A stretch of DNA of 64,000 nucleotides from Echinarachnius parma (GCA_037951105.1 JBAMJV010003951.1:1-64000); one strand, 5' to 3'. Shown: positions 56,001 to 58,406, counted from the first letter of the stretch. Notes: generated from the letters alone by a model not told the origin. Numbers and translations are program-made.

Positions 56001-58406
56001 TTTATATAATATTTTGAAAGCAAATTGCACAACAATTAGAGCATTTGATTGGGAATTATTATCATTTCCCATGTTTTTTTCGATGATCTTTCATATGGAA
56101 CTGAAATCAACCAAATCTGTTGGAATTAATTTTGGGGGGGCACTTCGGAAAATACCAATACTCAACGCTCCCTTTAAGTCCTTTTTGAGTATCCAGGTGG
56201 GCATTCTCATGTAGGCATCCTGCGCTGATCCAAAGTAATAACCACTGGAACAGTTGGCTACACAGCCATACAGTTAGTACTCAGTTACAAACACTGTTAC
56301 AATCAACCGTTAGTTGATTCGATTCTAAGACAAATTGTGCTTTATTGTTTGATCGTGAGTATACCCATTGTTACTTACTAGTATCCAGGTGGGCATTCAA
56401 CACAGGCATCTTGAGCTGATCCGAAGTAATATCCACTGGGACAGTTGGCTACACAGTCATCTGTGCAGTTACAATTTGCAGACACTCCTGAAAAAGAAAA
56501 ATTATGAAATAATTGAAATTTATCACAATGATACATTAAGAGTCAAAGTGCCATGATAACAATCACCTATTACTAGGCTACATCTAAAATCCATCTCCGC
56601 AGTGTACTACAGTTTCCAGACTCCTGCCTCTCAAATGCTTTTAAAATTTAAAATGATAATTGTAAAAAATAAAACAAAAAAACACATATATATTTTAACA
56701 GGCTAGCACTTCACCTATTGCCCGGAGCCAGGAAAATTAATTAATTCCTGCACTGCTGCTGCCTCCTCCACCACATCAGACTCATACGCCCCTCCTCATA
56801 ATCATCCCAATCATCTTCCTTATCCTCCTCCTCCTCCTTCTCATCCTCTTACTCCTATTCCTCCTCTTACTCCTCCTCCTCTCCCTCTTCCTCTTCCCCC
56901 TCTTCTTCCTAATCCTACTTCTCCTCTTCCTCCTCCTCCTCCTCCTCCTCCTCCTCCTCCTCTTCCTCTTCCTTCTCCTCCTCCTCTTCCCCCTCCTCCT
57001 CTTCCTCCACCCATTCCTCCTCCTCCTCCTCTCCTCTTCCACCTCCTCTTCCTCCTCCTACTCCTCTTCCTCCTCCTTCTTCTTCTCCATCTCATCCTCC
57101 TCTTTCTCCTCTTCCTCCTCCTTCTCCTCTTCCTCCTCCTTCTCCTCCTCCTCTTCCTCTTCCTCCTATTTCCCCTCCTCTTTCTCCTTTTTCCCCTATG
57201 TATCCCATTCTTCCTCCTCTTTCTCCTCCTATTCTTCCTTTTCCTTCTCCTATTCCTCATCTTTCTCCTCCTTATCCTCCTCCTTCTCCTCCTCCTCCTT
57301 CTCTTCGTCCTCTTCCTTTTCCTCCACCTCCTCCACATCTTCCTCATCTACCTCCTCCTCCTATTCCTCTTCCTCCTCATATTCCTCCTCCTCCTCTTTC
57401 TCCTATTTATCCCATTCCTCCTCCTCCTTTTCCATCTCTTCCTCTTCCCCCTCCTCTTCTTCCTCCTCCTCCTCATCTCATCCTCCTCCTCTTTCTCCTC
57501 TTCATTCTCCTCCTCCTCTTCCTCTTCATCTTCCTCTTCCCCTTCCTCTTCTTCCTCCTCCTTCTCCTCCTCCTCCTCCTTCTCCATCTCCTCCATCTCA
57601 TCCTTTTCCTCCTCCTCCTCTTCATCCTCCAGCTCCTCTGACTCATCATGCACTACAACTGCCATTATTATCCATCTCTGCATCATCAGTATCACTGTCA
57701 GCAGTTCTAAGCATCTTTTCCATAGTTCCCTACTTCCCACCACCACCCTCTTCCTCCTGCTCCTTATTCACCACCTCCTCATCATCCTACCCTCCCTTCC
57801 CCTCCTCCGGCCTCTTATCATCCTCAAACTATATCCGTTCCCTCCTCCTTGTCTTGATCATCTTCTTACTTCTCCTACACATTATCATTATCATCTTTAT
57901 CTTCATCTTCATCATGATCAGTCGATCACCCTCATTTGTCATCTTGGATCATATCATCATCAACCTAATCACTGTAATCTTAATTATAATCACGATCATC
58001 CTTCTCATTATGCACTACCAATCACCAACAATGATTGTCACCAGCTTTGATTGATTGTGTTTGAACCATGATTTGCATTTGTTTTTAAATGAATGTAAAT
58101 AAAAAATATTCATTTGTTAAAAAGAGTTTACTTCAGCAATAAATTGTAGAATAAATTGATATCTGTCACACTCAACCTAATTATGTGTACATATTATTTT
58201 TTCATAGGAAATAGAAAAGAAGAATATAGAATTATAATTTATATTTGATAATTTAAATATTTATAATAATCAAGCAGTAGGCCTATTAATCAAATCAAAC
58301 AAAGCTTACCTTGTGATGAAATGCATATACATAATATTATTAAATAGCAATACCACGAAGATTGCATCCACTTCGTGGCAGAGTTGGCTGTGAATCGCGG
58401 GGCCAT
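2851..58406 (-). CDS. Giant secreted cysteine-rich protein, tandem ephrin-receptor-like/GCC2-GCC3 modules (whole gene span, 43 exons, 3' end outside window)
   Basis: Joining 43 exons listed separately gives 11,406 nt, 3,802 codons, with no internal stop. Seen: an N-terminal signal peptide ending VSA|NC (about residue 36). Then come only short cysteine modules of the form C-x2-C-P-x-G-x2-C...C-x-x-G-x-Y, about 32 residues each. N-x-S/T sequons are frequent. Family knowledge: this pattern matches Pfam GCC2_GCC3 / SMART Ephrin_rec_like and the growth-factor-receptor cysteine-rich fold, used in extracellular binding or structural proteins. Inferred role: extracellular matrix, cuticle, mucus or surface protein; ligand unknown. 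Residues 266-1889 come from two repeat exons built of 191-residue units. No transmembrane segment is seen in the readable part. Alternatives are misjoined neighbouring genes, but consistent phases and the single signal exon argue for one gene. Confidence 0.87.
3150..3262 (-). pseudogene. Relic copy of exon 43
   Basis: Reads TYHLKTSG...GATLSTWSEAFAAGH, clearly homologous to exon 43 (TYRLETSA...GATGLSTWSGDCAAGH), with an acceptor (CTCAG). Most Cys are lost and the donor end is missing. A dead tandem duplicate. Confidence 0.8.
3591..3894 (-). CDS. Exon 42
   Basis: Residues 3645-3746, 304 nt, ten Cys: YYCAGDNNPEPTGPC, YYCTGGAGTPIQNAVPEG, GTYQTAMASSSC, HYCPPLTIIPIPC. Phase 2 to 0. Confidence 0.89.
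3935..4470 (+). repeat. (ATC)n microsatellite with CACCAT and TTATCA variants
   Basis: Long trinucleotide array in the intron between exons 41 and 42, ending about ten bases from the exon 41 donor. Poly-Met, Asp or His open frames here are artefacts. Confidence 0.95.
4479..4627 (-). CDS. Exon 41
   Basis: Residues 3596-3644, five Cys: GVCPAGGYC, SAFPANC, YSNSSGSKSPDDC. Ends CDPG with split Gly GG|C. The donor abuts the long (ATC)n array. Confidence 0.87.
4818..5014. mobile_element. Short TA-flanked MITE (mariner-like)
   Basis: Ends read TACAGTCAA ... TTGACTGTA, about 195 bp apart, with TA at both outer edges, as left by Tc1/mariner-type insertion. Internal GTGGCCAC-type motifs. No coding capacity. 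It fills much of the intron between exons 41 and 40. Confidence 0.55.
5169..5363 (-). CDS. Exon 40
   Basis: Residues 3531-3595, 65 whole codons, seven Cys: GSFCPAGSAYPQAC, YGNSTLLRRSEDC, YYCEGAGNLEPTDVC, WKAVSS. Confidence 0.89.
5843..6162. mobile_element. Inverted-repeat MITE
   Basis: Ends carry CTGAATGGGTTAA and TGAACGGGTTAAG, with arms AAAGAGTTTATACTACTT and AGTAGTATAAACTCTTTT. Intron between exons 40 and 39. Confidence 0.55.
6187..6369 (-). CDS. Exon 39
   Basis: Residues 3470-3530, 61 whole codons, seven Cys: AGDCPGGHYC, TADPYENPC, FYLNASAGENSQGC, YYCPIDGLAWPYDC. No ATG inside. A 5'-half relic with a stop lies at 6478-6564. Confidence 0.88.
6478..6564 (-). pseudogene. Relic of exon 39 5' half
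   Basis: Reads DGDCPGGHYCPEGTANPYENPC and then meets a stop where exon 39 has Tyr (TTC TAA versus TTC TAC). The intronic tag CCTGTAGAGGGGGTAAGTCA follows exon 39, this relic and a third site near 6700, so the duplicated unit included intron. Confidence 0.85.
6883..7127. mobile_element. Copy of CCGGTCACA-ended MITE family
   Basis: Ends in GGGTTTTGCTATAGCCGGTCACA. Its interior is the reverse complement of copies at 33783-34035 and 53088-53335. The left terminus is decayed. Confidence 0.6.
7546..7668 (-). CDS. Exon 38
   Basis: Residues 3429-3469, 41 whole codons, four Cys: DAFPRDCPNGTFSDETG, CQICPAGQYC, PPGLTSP. Confidence 0.88.
7885..8176 (+). repeat. (ATC)n microsatellite, left part
   Basis: Interrupted ATC/CAT array in the intron between exons 38 and 37. 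It is split from the 9135-9240 part by the TTAA-flanked element. Confidence 0.9.
8181..9130. mobile_element. 950-bp element flanked by TTAA, inserted in the (ATC)n array
   Basis: TTAA stands at 8177-8180 and 9131-9134. Ends are GCCTGAGTC and GACCCAGGC, with imperfect ~95-bp inverted arms sharing TCCGGTATTCCGAT. A TTAA target duplication is the mark of piggyBac-type insertion. Interior is CpG-richer than the surroundings and contains a nested hairpin (8612-8748). No transposase frame seen, so non-autonomous. Confidence 0.6.
8612..8748. repeat. Nested long hairpin
   Basis: Arms TATACTTTGCGTGCAG and CTGCACGCAAAGTATA continue through TTCTTACGCGAGAT and ATCTCGCGTAAGAA. Near-perfect palindrome inside the TTAA element. 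Confidence 0.8.
9135..9240 (+). repeat. (ATC)n microsatellite, right part
   Basis: Continuation of the array interrupted at 8177; it ends about 30 bp before the donor of exon 37. Confidence 0.85.
9269..9460 (-). CDS. Exon 37
   Basis: Residues 3365-3428, 64 whole codons, seven Cys: DWGATDCTTC, YYCDELATTQTNMYAYKIC, GLHCDYGRTAAPDLINNYC. Donor GTAAAC, 30 bp from an (ATC)n tract. Confidence 0.87.
9902..10025 (-). CDS. Exon 36
   Basis: Residues 3323-3364, four Cys: GTFREETEGQADTDC, HYCNGTGNVEPAEC, GSYS. Acceptor CGCAG. Confidence 0.86.
10378..10519 (-). CDS. Exon 35
   Basis: Residues 3276-3322, five Cys: TQSAMQYPCHAGSYSN, CVDCTEGHYC, SSLPTPC. Split Ala codon GC|T. Confidence 0.87.
11004..11228 (-). 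CDS. Exon 34
   Basis: Residues 3201-3275, eight Cys: ELCAQGHYC, SWTNQTNLKSSEEC, YYCLEGSTEPTDLC, HYCPAG. Donor GTATGT. Confidence 0.89.
11620..11718 (-). pseudogene. Relic of exon 33
   Basis: Reads GSDIPTDAANASPAGMFND and FHNLTAAFQC, matching exon 33 (GSDSPNDTSNACPAGTFND). Cys changed to Ser and Trp, and splice ends eroded. Confidence 0.85.
11786..11922 (-). CDS. Exon 33
   Basis: Residues 3155-3200, five Cys: YFCPQGSDSPNDTSNAC, FNDFHNLTAAFQC, FACYEG. A decayed copy with two lost Cys lies at 11620-11718. Confidence 0.88.
12010..12182 (+). repeat. (ATC)n microsatellite
   Basis: ATC/CAT array in the intron between exons 33 and 32, same polarity as the other arrays. Confidence 0.92.
12408..12600 (-). 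CDS. Exon 32
   Basis: Residues 3091-3154, eight Cys: QLECKQCPAGYYC, DTPQACPNGTFNPAVG, FACTTVALVEPDSFC. It has no ATG, so simple ORF searches miss it. A shortened copy lies at 12750-12843. Confidence 0.87.
12663..12742. mobile_element. Short MITE with TTAACCCATTCC termini
   Basis: About 80 bp; ends TTAACCCATTCCCTAC and GTAAGGAACAGGTTAA enclose GTACAAAGTCTATAGGGATT. Relatives at 13906, 24313, 27015 and 47858. Confidence 0.6.
12750..12843 (-). pseudogene. Relic of exon 32 with internal deletion
   Basis: Keeps the acceptor side (CTCAAGCAGTGCCCAGCAGG) and CPNGTFNPAVG. It lacks the stretch between TACTGC and ACACCCCAG and has no donor. Confidence 0.8.
13121..13234 (-). CDS. Exon 31
   Basis: Residues 3053-3090, three Cys: TSLPIKCPKGHYC, TTTALEFPC, YTEVEGAQ. 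Ends in one base of Ser (T|CT). Donor GTAAGT. Confidence 0.85.
13628..13822 (-). CDS. Exon 30
   Basis: Residues 2988-3052, seven Cys: YFCPQDPVIGSPGVEYIC, YFCEESTATSTEHPC, YGSGLGAAYETDC. Its first bases and the flanking intron are repeated at 13963-14060. Confidence 0.88.
13963..14060 (-). pseudogene. Relic of exon 30 start plus intron flank
   Basis: Repeats 13798-13890 (CAGGGTC(C/T)TGGGGACAG, the acceptor, and about 70 bp of intron) with few changes. Only about eight codons of exon are included. Confidence 0.75.
14366..14477. mobile_element. Short hairpin MITE
   Basis: Arms GTTGCAGAAAGATGC and GCAACTTTTTCTGCAAC with inner TCAGAAAAATATG/TCTGACTTT pairing. About 110 bp, intron between exons 30 and 29. 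Confidence 0.6.
14586..14693 (-). CDS. Exon 29
   Basis: Residues 2952-2987, four Cys: YYCDDGLNELPC, TYGNRTGAGSADEAC. Partial copy upstream at 14828-14881. Confidence 0.86.
14828..14881 (-). pseudogene. Relic of exon 29
   Basis: Contains GAACCAGCTCCTGTCCTGTT and the acceptor side TCACAGTAGTAC of exon 29; the middle is deleted. Confidence 0.7.
15228..15416 (-). CDS. Exon 28
   Basis: Residues 2889-2951, eight Cys: LQTACTPCPIGYYC, FFSNQSSSAC, YSCSEGSTSKTPTEGLC. Phase 1 to 1. Confidence 0.88.
15802..15886 (-). CDS. Exon 27
   Basis: Residues 2861-2888, four Cys: ECTDCPAGQFC, NDTRTSPEDC, GYYSL. Phase 0 to 1. Short, but both junctions restore the module pattern. Confidence 0.84.
16174..16768. mobile_element. 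Interspersed element with TGACCTTTGACCT motifs and GGAC satellite
   Basis: Inverted ends ATGCCTCCGC and GCGAAGGCAT. Contains repeated TGACCTTTGACCTCATGA blocks, CAACCGGTTCTTGAG(A/T)TATCGCGAGA twice, and a (GGAC)n run at 16672-16720. Similar elements are common in marine invertebrate genomes (general knowledge). Intron between exons 27 and 26. The Arg/Thr/Asp open frames here are artefacts of GGAC. Confidence 0.7.
16846..17046 (-). CDS. Exon 26
   Basis: Residues 2794-2860, 67 whole codons, eight Cys: SCSRCSPGKEC, YYSVGAQQAC, YACPITSSSYRKTC, YYALAGST. Confidence 0.86.
17047..17742. other. Intron between exons 26 and 25
   Basis: About 700 bp. A GTGGCCACT-containing stretch near 17390-17440 and TGCACTGCACTGCACTG near 17590; no gene, no clear element. 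Confidence 0.5.
17743..17868 (-). CDS. Exon 25
   Basis: Residues 2752-2793, 42 whole codons, four Cys: GYFSEGLETAC, YECPSTSVNNSRPC, FYSDAAAK. Confidence 0.87.
18179..18262 (-). pseudogene. Relic of exon 24 3' part
   Basis: Keeps WQCPQTDGSGNGQCAS and the donor. An 8-nt deletion before TCTGGCTGG breaks the frame relative to exon 24, and the upstream part is rearranged. Confidence 0.85.
18410..18609 (-). CDS. Exon 24
   Basis: Residues 2685-2751, eight Cys: SYSLGNQSYC, YCPNTTTDDYIMTC, ARVGASYC, WQCPQTDGSGNGQC. A frameshifted copy of its 3' part lies at 18179-18262. Confidence 0.89.
19026..19249 (-). CDS. Exon 23
   Basis: Residues 2610-2684, nine Cys: LAPADCSLGSYSLPLA, YECPVVDESPVAC, FYATGSQTAC, QACPSTKDPTQAFSC. 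Donor GTCAGT. Overlaps no other open frame of interest. Confidence 0.86.
19749..19993 (-). CDS. Exon 22
   Basis: Residues 2529-2609, eleven Cys: MLPMCLSCPAGMSC, NCSAGEYSLIG, ACPFTDQSPVAC, MYCSDPT. Ends with two bases of Thr (AC|A). Confidence 0.89.
20378..20566 (-). CDS. Exon 21
   Basis: Residues 2466-2528, 63 whole codons, eight Cys: SCTDCPAGFYC, PYGTYSSARNDSC, GYYSPE. A truncated copy of its 5' half lies upstream at 20648-20739. Confidence 0.89.
20648..20739 (-). pseudogene. Relic of exon 21 5' half
   Basis: Reads GTSCTDCPAGFYCPE then TYSSARTDSC with acceptor intact. It lacks the PANAPQP segment and any donor. Frame still open. Confidence 0.82.
20984..21102 (-). CDS. Exon 20
   Basis: Residues 2426-2465, four Cys: LYSEEQASTCTPC, LCLVASDTPAAC, TYSGLGE. 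Phase 1 to 0. Confidence 0.88.
21573..21744 (-). CDS. Exon 19
   Basis: Residues 2369-2425, eight Cys: VCSVCPDGQWSSDG, ECLNGSALIQPRNC, YAAYGAGICSPC. Acceptor TTCAAG is short of pyrimidines, but the frame fits both neighbours. Confidence 0.85.
22072..22194 (-). CDS. Possible extra exon 18b (duplicate of exon 18 second half)
   Basis: 123 nt, 41 codons, phase 0/0, no stop, all four Cys kept. It reads TYQDTAGKSTC...SGSQTAC...SLDGQQ and has the same donor (GTATGT) as exon 18. A usable AG (ATCAAG) precedes it, but the polypyrimidine tract is poor. If spliced in, it would add one module without changing the frame. It may be an alternative exon or a young relic; it is not counted in the gene total. 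Confidence 0.4.
22454..22672 (-). CDS. Exon 18
   Basis: Residues 2296-2368, 73 whole codons, eight Cys: EYSNGTDCLAC, FMCPSPLGNPQAC, TYQDASGKSTC, SLDGQQ. Its 3' 123 nt are repeated as an open, in-phase copy at 22072-22194. Confidence 0.9.
22944..23024 (-). CDS. Exon 17
   Basis: Residues 2269-2295, 27 whole codons, four Cys: FSTSGSTSCSSC, GNGLCQ. Donor GTCTGT is unusual, but both neighbours join in frame. Confidence 0.8.
23518..23690 (-). mobile_element. LINE/SINE 3'-tail fragment
   Basis: (AATAATAAT) followed by ATTTGTATAGCGCCTACAT on the plus strand is the mirror of the GCGCTATATAAAT...(ATT)n tail frequent in CR1-like elements. The GTACAGTTCAGACCCGCACA part also resembles 22200-22260. Confidence 0.45.
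24577..24690 (-). CDS. Exon 16
   Basis: Residues 2231-2268, 38 whole codons, five Cys: CSAGTYQTDPAMTSC, YRCPNATQEPIAC. Separated from exon 15 by a 4-kb intron rich in repeats. Confidence 0.87.
24800..25216. mobile_element. ~415-bp foldback MITE
   Basis: Long palindrome: CAAATTTGGACTTCATTTTC / GAAAATGAAGTCCAAATTTG, then ATGCCCATCC / GGATGGGCAT, with a centre around 25005. Intron between exons 16 and 15. No coding frame. Confidence 0.85.
25217..28030. other. Large intron between exons 16 and 15, middle part
   Basis: No exon with the Cys-module pattern in frame was found. Holds a C run (26330-26347), a LINE-like tail (26931-27000), a TTAACCCATTC MITE (27015-27095) and a CpG-richer stretch (27530-27830). 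Small open frames show no family features. Confidence 0.6.
28033..28185. mobile_element. ~153-bp hairpin MITE
   Basis: Ends ACAACTAACGAATG and CATTCGTTAGTTGT. Arms continue through ATCTATTACCTCGGTGGG and CCCACCTCGGTAATAGAT. Almost the whole element is palindromic. Confidence 0.85.
28699..28787 (-). CDS. Exon 15
   Basis: Residues 2201-2230, three Cys: YKCADETQGPEAC and YYTDQPGQESC. Ends SCST in phase 0. Acceptor CCTCAG, donor GTGAGT. Confidence 0.86.
29296..29486 (-). CDS. Exon 14
   Basis: Residues 2137-2200, eight Cys: CPTTDVSPNVC, GEYATLGSTSC, YCPYVATGAPTVC, WYADSLGNSNC. The first ~17 nt plus an acceptor are repeated at 29691-29708, beyond a microsatellite. Confidence 0.88.
29526..29695 (+). 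repeat. (ATC)n microsatellite
   Basis: Array beginning about 40 bp upstream (in transcript terms) of the exon 14 acceptor. Confidence 0.92.
29691..29708 (-). pseudogene. Duplicated acceptor and first bases of exon 14
   Basis: ATCGGTCGTAGGACAC with an upstream CTAG acceptor repeats the start of exon 14 (29471-29486). Too short to encode a module; the copies bracket the microsatellite. Confidence 0.7.
29780..30125 (+). repeat. (ATC)n / (GTC)n microsatellite
   Basis: Long ATC, GTC and (ATCCTC) array ending about 11 bp from the donor of exon 13. His-, Ser-, Ile- and Met-rich open frames here are artefacts. Confidence 0.95.
30137..30301 (-). CDS. Exon 13
   Basis: Residues 2082-2136, seven Cys: CLDGTFSNETNAQAC, SECLDHFSTPVAC, YSLGGNDTC. 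The donor lies about 11 bp from the end of a long (ATC)n array. Confidence 0.88.
30565..30640 (-). pseudogene. Relic of exon 12 3' half
   Basis: Donor side copy (FYCPVDGLSEQI region) with the same intron flank (CCATGGAACAGAGC) as the true exon 12 donor. Confidence 0.8.
30766..30970 (-). CDS. Exon 12
   Basis: Residues 2014-2081, eight Cys: GCPTGYYSLANATQC, YECSDQTTFPVLC, GTYAVNGTSGC, FYCPVDGLTEQIG. It is the intact copy in a cluster that includes one 3'-half relic (30565-30640) and three 5'-half relics (31080-31570). Confidence 0.89.
31080..31159 (-). pseudogene. Relic 1 of exon 12 5' half
   Basis: Copy of the acceptor side. TGT at the first Cys has become TGA, and the donor part is missing. 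Confidence 0.85.
31253..31345 (-). pseudogene. Relic 2 of exon 12 5' half
   Basis: Reads SGCPTGYYLA and then shifts frame by deletion. Confidence 0.83.
31477..31570 (-). pseudogene. Relic 3 of exon 12 5' half
   Basis: Reads SGCPTRYYSLANTTQC then YECSDQT with a small insertion. No donor; acceptor AG degraded. Confidence 0.83.
31637..31752 (-). CDS. Exon 11
   Basis: Residues 1975-2013, five Cys: YCSECAEGSYADSPG and CTSCPAGSSC. Donor GTATTT is weak, acceptor TTGCAG good. Confidence 0.84.
32053..32291. mobile_element. MITE with GGGCCCATTTCATGAAAG / CTTTCATGAATCAGGGCCC ends
   Basis: About 240 bp with terminal inverted repeats ATTTCATGAAAGTGTCTTA and TAAGACCCTTTCATGAAT. Confidence 0.65.
32292..32533. 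mobile_element. Second, adjacent TTCATGAA-type MITE
   Basis: Ends CATATTCATGAAACCCTGCT and GGGCTTTCATTAAACAGGGT with inner GCTAGCTTAGTTC / GAACTAAGCTAGC. Tail-to-tail neighbour of the previous element. Confidence 0.65.
32562..32590 (-). pseudogene. Tiny relic of exon 10 donor end
   Basis: CTCTTAGCCAAT...TTACCTGTAGAAGC occurs here and again at the exon 10 donor (32708-32742). Confidence 0.55.
32733..32820 (-). CDS. Exon 10
   Basis: Residues 1946-1974, four Cys: SSQCEACPGGYSC and QICQPGFY, split Ser codon AG|T. A fragment of its donor end is repeated around 32562-32590. Confidence 0.85.
33167..33334 (-). CDS. Exon 9
   Basis: Residues 1890-1945, six Cys: YYANDTESTSCEQC then GTYSSAGATSC. Donor is GTGAGG, giving phase 1. 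The open frame continues well past the donor, but the exon 10 phase fixes the end here. Confidence 0.85.
33783..34035. mobile_element. MITE with CCGGTCACA terminus
   Basis: Right end GGTTTTGCTAAAGCCGGTCACA, interior GAAAGCTTGTGATGAGGCC. Matches 53088-53335 along its length; the left end is eroded. Confidence 0.7.
34084..34440 (+). repeat. Minisatellite, about 2.7 copies of ~130-145 bp
   Basis: GTATAATGTGCTTA recurs at 34092, 34218 and 34363, followed each time by related GCAGTGAAATATG and CATAATGACATAATC text. Confidence 0.8.
34962..36395 (-). CDS. Exon 8: second repeat exon, 2.5 units
   Basis: 1,434 nt, residues 1412-1889, about fifteen four-Cys modules. Same 573-bp period as exon 7 (PLNGTIEHIQC at 36143 and 35570). 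It starts FYSDMSGS like exon 7 and ends in an equivalent RFPCVTG motif. Acceptor CTTCAG and donor GTGATT correspond base for base to those of exon 7, so the two exons derive from one duplicated exon that later gained or lost inner units. Modules diverge more here than within exon 7, so this array has not been homogenised with it recently. Confidence 0.93.
36640..37640 (-). mobile_element. Decayed LINE reverse-transcriptase fragment
   Basis: Minus-strand fragments read GFPQGSVLGP (37540-37570), YADDIQLFASYD (37430-37465), ACISAIWDWMSANFLKLN (37320-37380) and LDYCNSLLTVLSAKDMKQIQ (37010-37060). The order is correct for a CR1/L2-type RT, but stops and frameshifts are frequent. Intron between exons 8 and 7; a different family from the 1-2741 element. 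Confidence 0.85.
37685..38100. mobile_element. CCGGTCACA-family MITE expanded into a 37-bp minisatellite
   Basis: The left part (GTTCACATCATATGTGTAAAAGA...) aligns with the MITE at 33783. From 37808 the segment GAAAGCTTGTGATGTGGCCT plus TTCTAAAAGCACGATAT is repeated about 7.5 times at a 37-bp period. Confidence 0.85.
38237..41674 (-). CDS. Exon 7: giant repeat exon, six 191-residue units
   Basis: 3,438 nt, residues 266-1411, no intron. The repeat unit is 573 bp, 191 residues, six four-Cys modules of ~32 residues, 24 Cys. The landmark PLNGTIEHIQC recurs at minus-strand positions 41137, 40564, 39991, 39418 and 38845, exactly 573 bp apart. The first unit and the last half-unit are divergent; the middle units are nearly identical at DNA level. 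Each unit carries about five sequons (NGT, NNGS, NGT, NYT, NGS). Length equals 6.0 units. Acceptor and donor match exon 8 in sequence. Many antisense open frames inside it are by-products of the repeat. The copy number could vary between individuals or be misassembled. Confidence 0.94.
41779..42263. mobile_element. ~485-bp MITE with TTAAAGGGGCAT ends
   Basis: Left end TTAAAGGGGCATTCC; right end GGATGTCCCCTTTAA. No coding frame. Intron between exons 7 and 6. Confidence 0.6.
42800..43145 (-). mobile_element. LINE 3'-end relic
   Basis: Minus strand shows a degraded RT C-terminal end (GCAGCAGCTTAGGAGTGGAA, then AAAAACTCCTTAAAACGTAC, the usual WN.LP / FK..LK.YL region). An AT-rich tail with ATAATAATAATT follows. 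Confidence 0.5.
43175..43555. mobile_element. Foldback element with a perfect 93-bp inverted repeat
   Basis: Arms 43175-43267 and 43463-43555 are exact reverse complements in my reading, around a 195-bp core. The direct repeat ATTAATTAGGTAAT stands at 43131-43144 and 43556-43569. A diverged arm recurs at 59940-60033. No transposase seen. Confidence 0.88.
43687..43983 (+). repeat. Direct tandem repeat, two copies
   Basis: TTTAAATCAATATTTCACAT...CTTGCTAAATTTAATCAA(C/T)TAGTGCCTCAGGCAG occurs twice, ~150-170 bp apart. Confidence 0.8.
44575..44803. mobile_element. ~230-bp hairpin MITE
   Basis: Ends AAAGCCCTCCGCACACAGAG and CTCTGTGTGTGGAGGGCTTT, with inner GATCCGACTGGTTTTCAGT and ACTGAAAACCAGTCGGATC. 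Confidence 0.88.
44883..45173. mobile_element. ~290-bp MITE with GGGGGGTGTT ends
   Basis: Left GGGGGGTGTTGCACAAAGAT, right ATCTTTCTGAAACACCCCCC, inner AAGTTGAACTTAACT and AGTTAAGTCCAACTT. Confidence 0.8.
45215..46000 (+). repeat. Degenerate (ATGATTTTTT)n low-complexity tract
   Basis: Repeats of ATGATTTTT and AACCAAAAAGTGATTTTTAG, plus AAATCACGATTTTT. No gene. Confidence 0.85.
46486..46683 (-). CDS. Exon 6
   Basis: Residues 200-265, eight Cys. Two modules: YKCPSNGLDEPIRC and YECSDPAADPNIC. Ends CTACDSG across the junction, which runs into the start of the exon 7 array (GFYSDMSGS). Confidence 0.89.
47109..47132 (+). repeat. C homopolymer
   Basis: Run of more than 20 C about 40 bp from the exon 5 donor. 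Confidence 0.9.
47173..47281 (-). CDS. Exon 5
   Basis: Residues 164-199, five Cys, starts SCQGGYIPF and ends CQSCPL plus one base of Gly. NQT and NGT sequons. The adjoining intron carries a run of C (47109-47132) just downstream of the donor. Confidence 0.88.
47858..47942. mobile_element. TTAACCCATT MITE
   Basis: TTTAACCCATTGGCTGCGAG ... GTACAGAGTCTATGGGGATT ... GAAGGGAATCGGTT; same family as 12663 and 27015. It ends at the exon 4 donor. Confidence 0.6.
47947..48141 (-). CDS. Exon 4
   Basis: Residues 99-163, eight Cys, 65 whole codons (phase 0/0). Two modules, SCPSGGYFSLAG... and ECVSGQYSLDG..., ending YCPDIYSAPM. Acceptor CCCAG, donor GTAAGC. Confidence 0.9.
48622..49797. mobile_element. 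~1.18-kb inverted-terminal element
   Basis: Ends AATAGACCTTACTTCGATGT and ACATCAAGGTAAGGTCTATT. Interior repeats CAACCGAAACTCCGATCGAC twice (near 48757 and 48918). No transposase frame recognised. Intron between exons 4 and 3. Confidence 0.65.
49917..50584. mobile_element. 668-bp foldback element with 10-bp target duplication (MULE-like)
   Basis: Almost fully palindromic: AGTGCTGTA / TACAGCACT ends, GATCGG-rich arms, then CACATGGGACTAAGCTC-type inner arms. AGTCAATATT is present at 49907-49916 and 50585-50594. Long inverted ends with a 9-10-bp duplication fit Mutator-like elements. Confidence 0.8.
50609..50696 (-). CDS. Exon 3
   Basis: Residues 70-98, three Cys. Completes PPGYYCFGNSS and ends DCI in phase 0. 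Contains one NSS sequon. Flanked directly on the downstream side by the 668-bp foldback element ending at 50584. Confidence 0.87.
52550..52825 (+). repeat. (TG)n microsatellites
   Basis: GTGTGT tracts at about 52561-52580 and 52792-52822. Open frames rich in His/Thr are artefacts. Confidence 0.9.
53088..53335. mobile_element. Best-preserved copy of the CCGGTCACA MITE
   Basis: Ends TGACCGGCTACAGCAAAACC and GGTTTTGCTTTAGCCGGTCA, then CTGCACTTGTC / GACAAGTGCAG. About 248 bp. Reference copy for the relatives at 6883, 33783 and 37685. Confidence 0.85.
53623..54720. mobile_element. ~1.1-kb mariner-like non-autonomous element
   Basis: TA at both edges; ends CATGGTGTTTATAAAAAAGC and GCTTTTTTATAAACACTCTG, continuing to GAACCCAACTTCCA / TGGAAGTTGGGTTC. 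No transposase frame. Contains an unrelated segment near 53985-54085 rich in TACTGGCCCGACC-type text. Confidence 0.7.
55434..56178. mobile_element. ~745-bp element with TTAAAGGG...GTTGAGTATTGGT ends
   Basis: Left TTAAAGGGGTAGTTGAGTAT, right ATACTCAACGCTCCCTTTAA. Inserted next to the exon 2 relic. Confidence 0.65.
56190..56275 (-). pseudogene. Relic of exon 2
   Basis: Reads VANCSSGYYFGSAQDAYM, matching exon 2 (VANCPSGYYFGSAQDACV). Cys are lost and the frame shifts after the TACATGAG change. Confidence 0.87.
56379..56487 (-). CDS. Exon 2: signal cleavage site and first Cys module
   Basis: Residues 33-69, six Cys. Begins GVSANCNCTDDC and ends in CPPGYY with a split Tyr codon (TA|T). Other frames of this exon contain stops, so it requires one upstream base, which exon 1 supplies. 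Acceptor TTCAG, donor GTAAGT. Confidence 0.88.
56810..57640 (+). repeat. (TCC)n polypyrimidine tract in intron 1
   Basis: About 830 bp of almost pure C/T on the plus strand (CTCCTC, CTTCCT, CCTATT). Long Arg/Lys, Glu or Pro/Leu open frames here are artefacts of the repeat. The transcript would carry a (GGA)-type purine run. Confidence 0.95.
57641..58309. other. Rest of intron 1
   Basis: ATC/CCT-rich text to about 57970, then AT-rich sequence with no recognisable exon up to the exon 1 donor. Confidence 0.6.
58310..58406 (-). CDS. Exon 1: start codon and signal peptide
   Basis: Encodes residues 1-32 plus the first base of a Gly codon. Two in-frame ATGs exist. The one at 58404-58406 has a strong Kozak context (AAAATGG) and gives an n-region with Arg and Lys. 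The one at 58365-58367 has a weaker context and starts MQSSWYCYLIILCICISSQ. Both lead into the same hydrophobic core (YLIILCICI). Cleavage is expected after VSA in exon 2. The donor CAAG|GTAAGC is strong, and phase 1 matches exon 2 exactly (G + GA). I chose the upstream ATG for its context and basic residues; the downstream one is a real alternative. Confidence 0.8.
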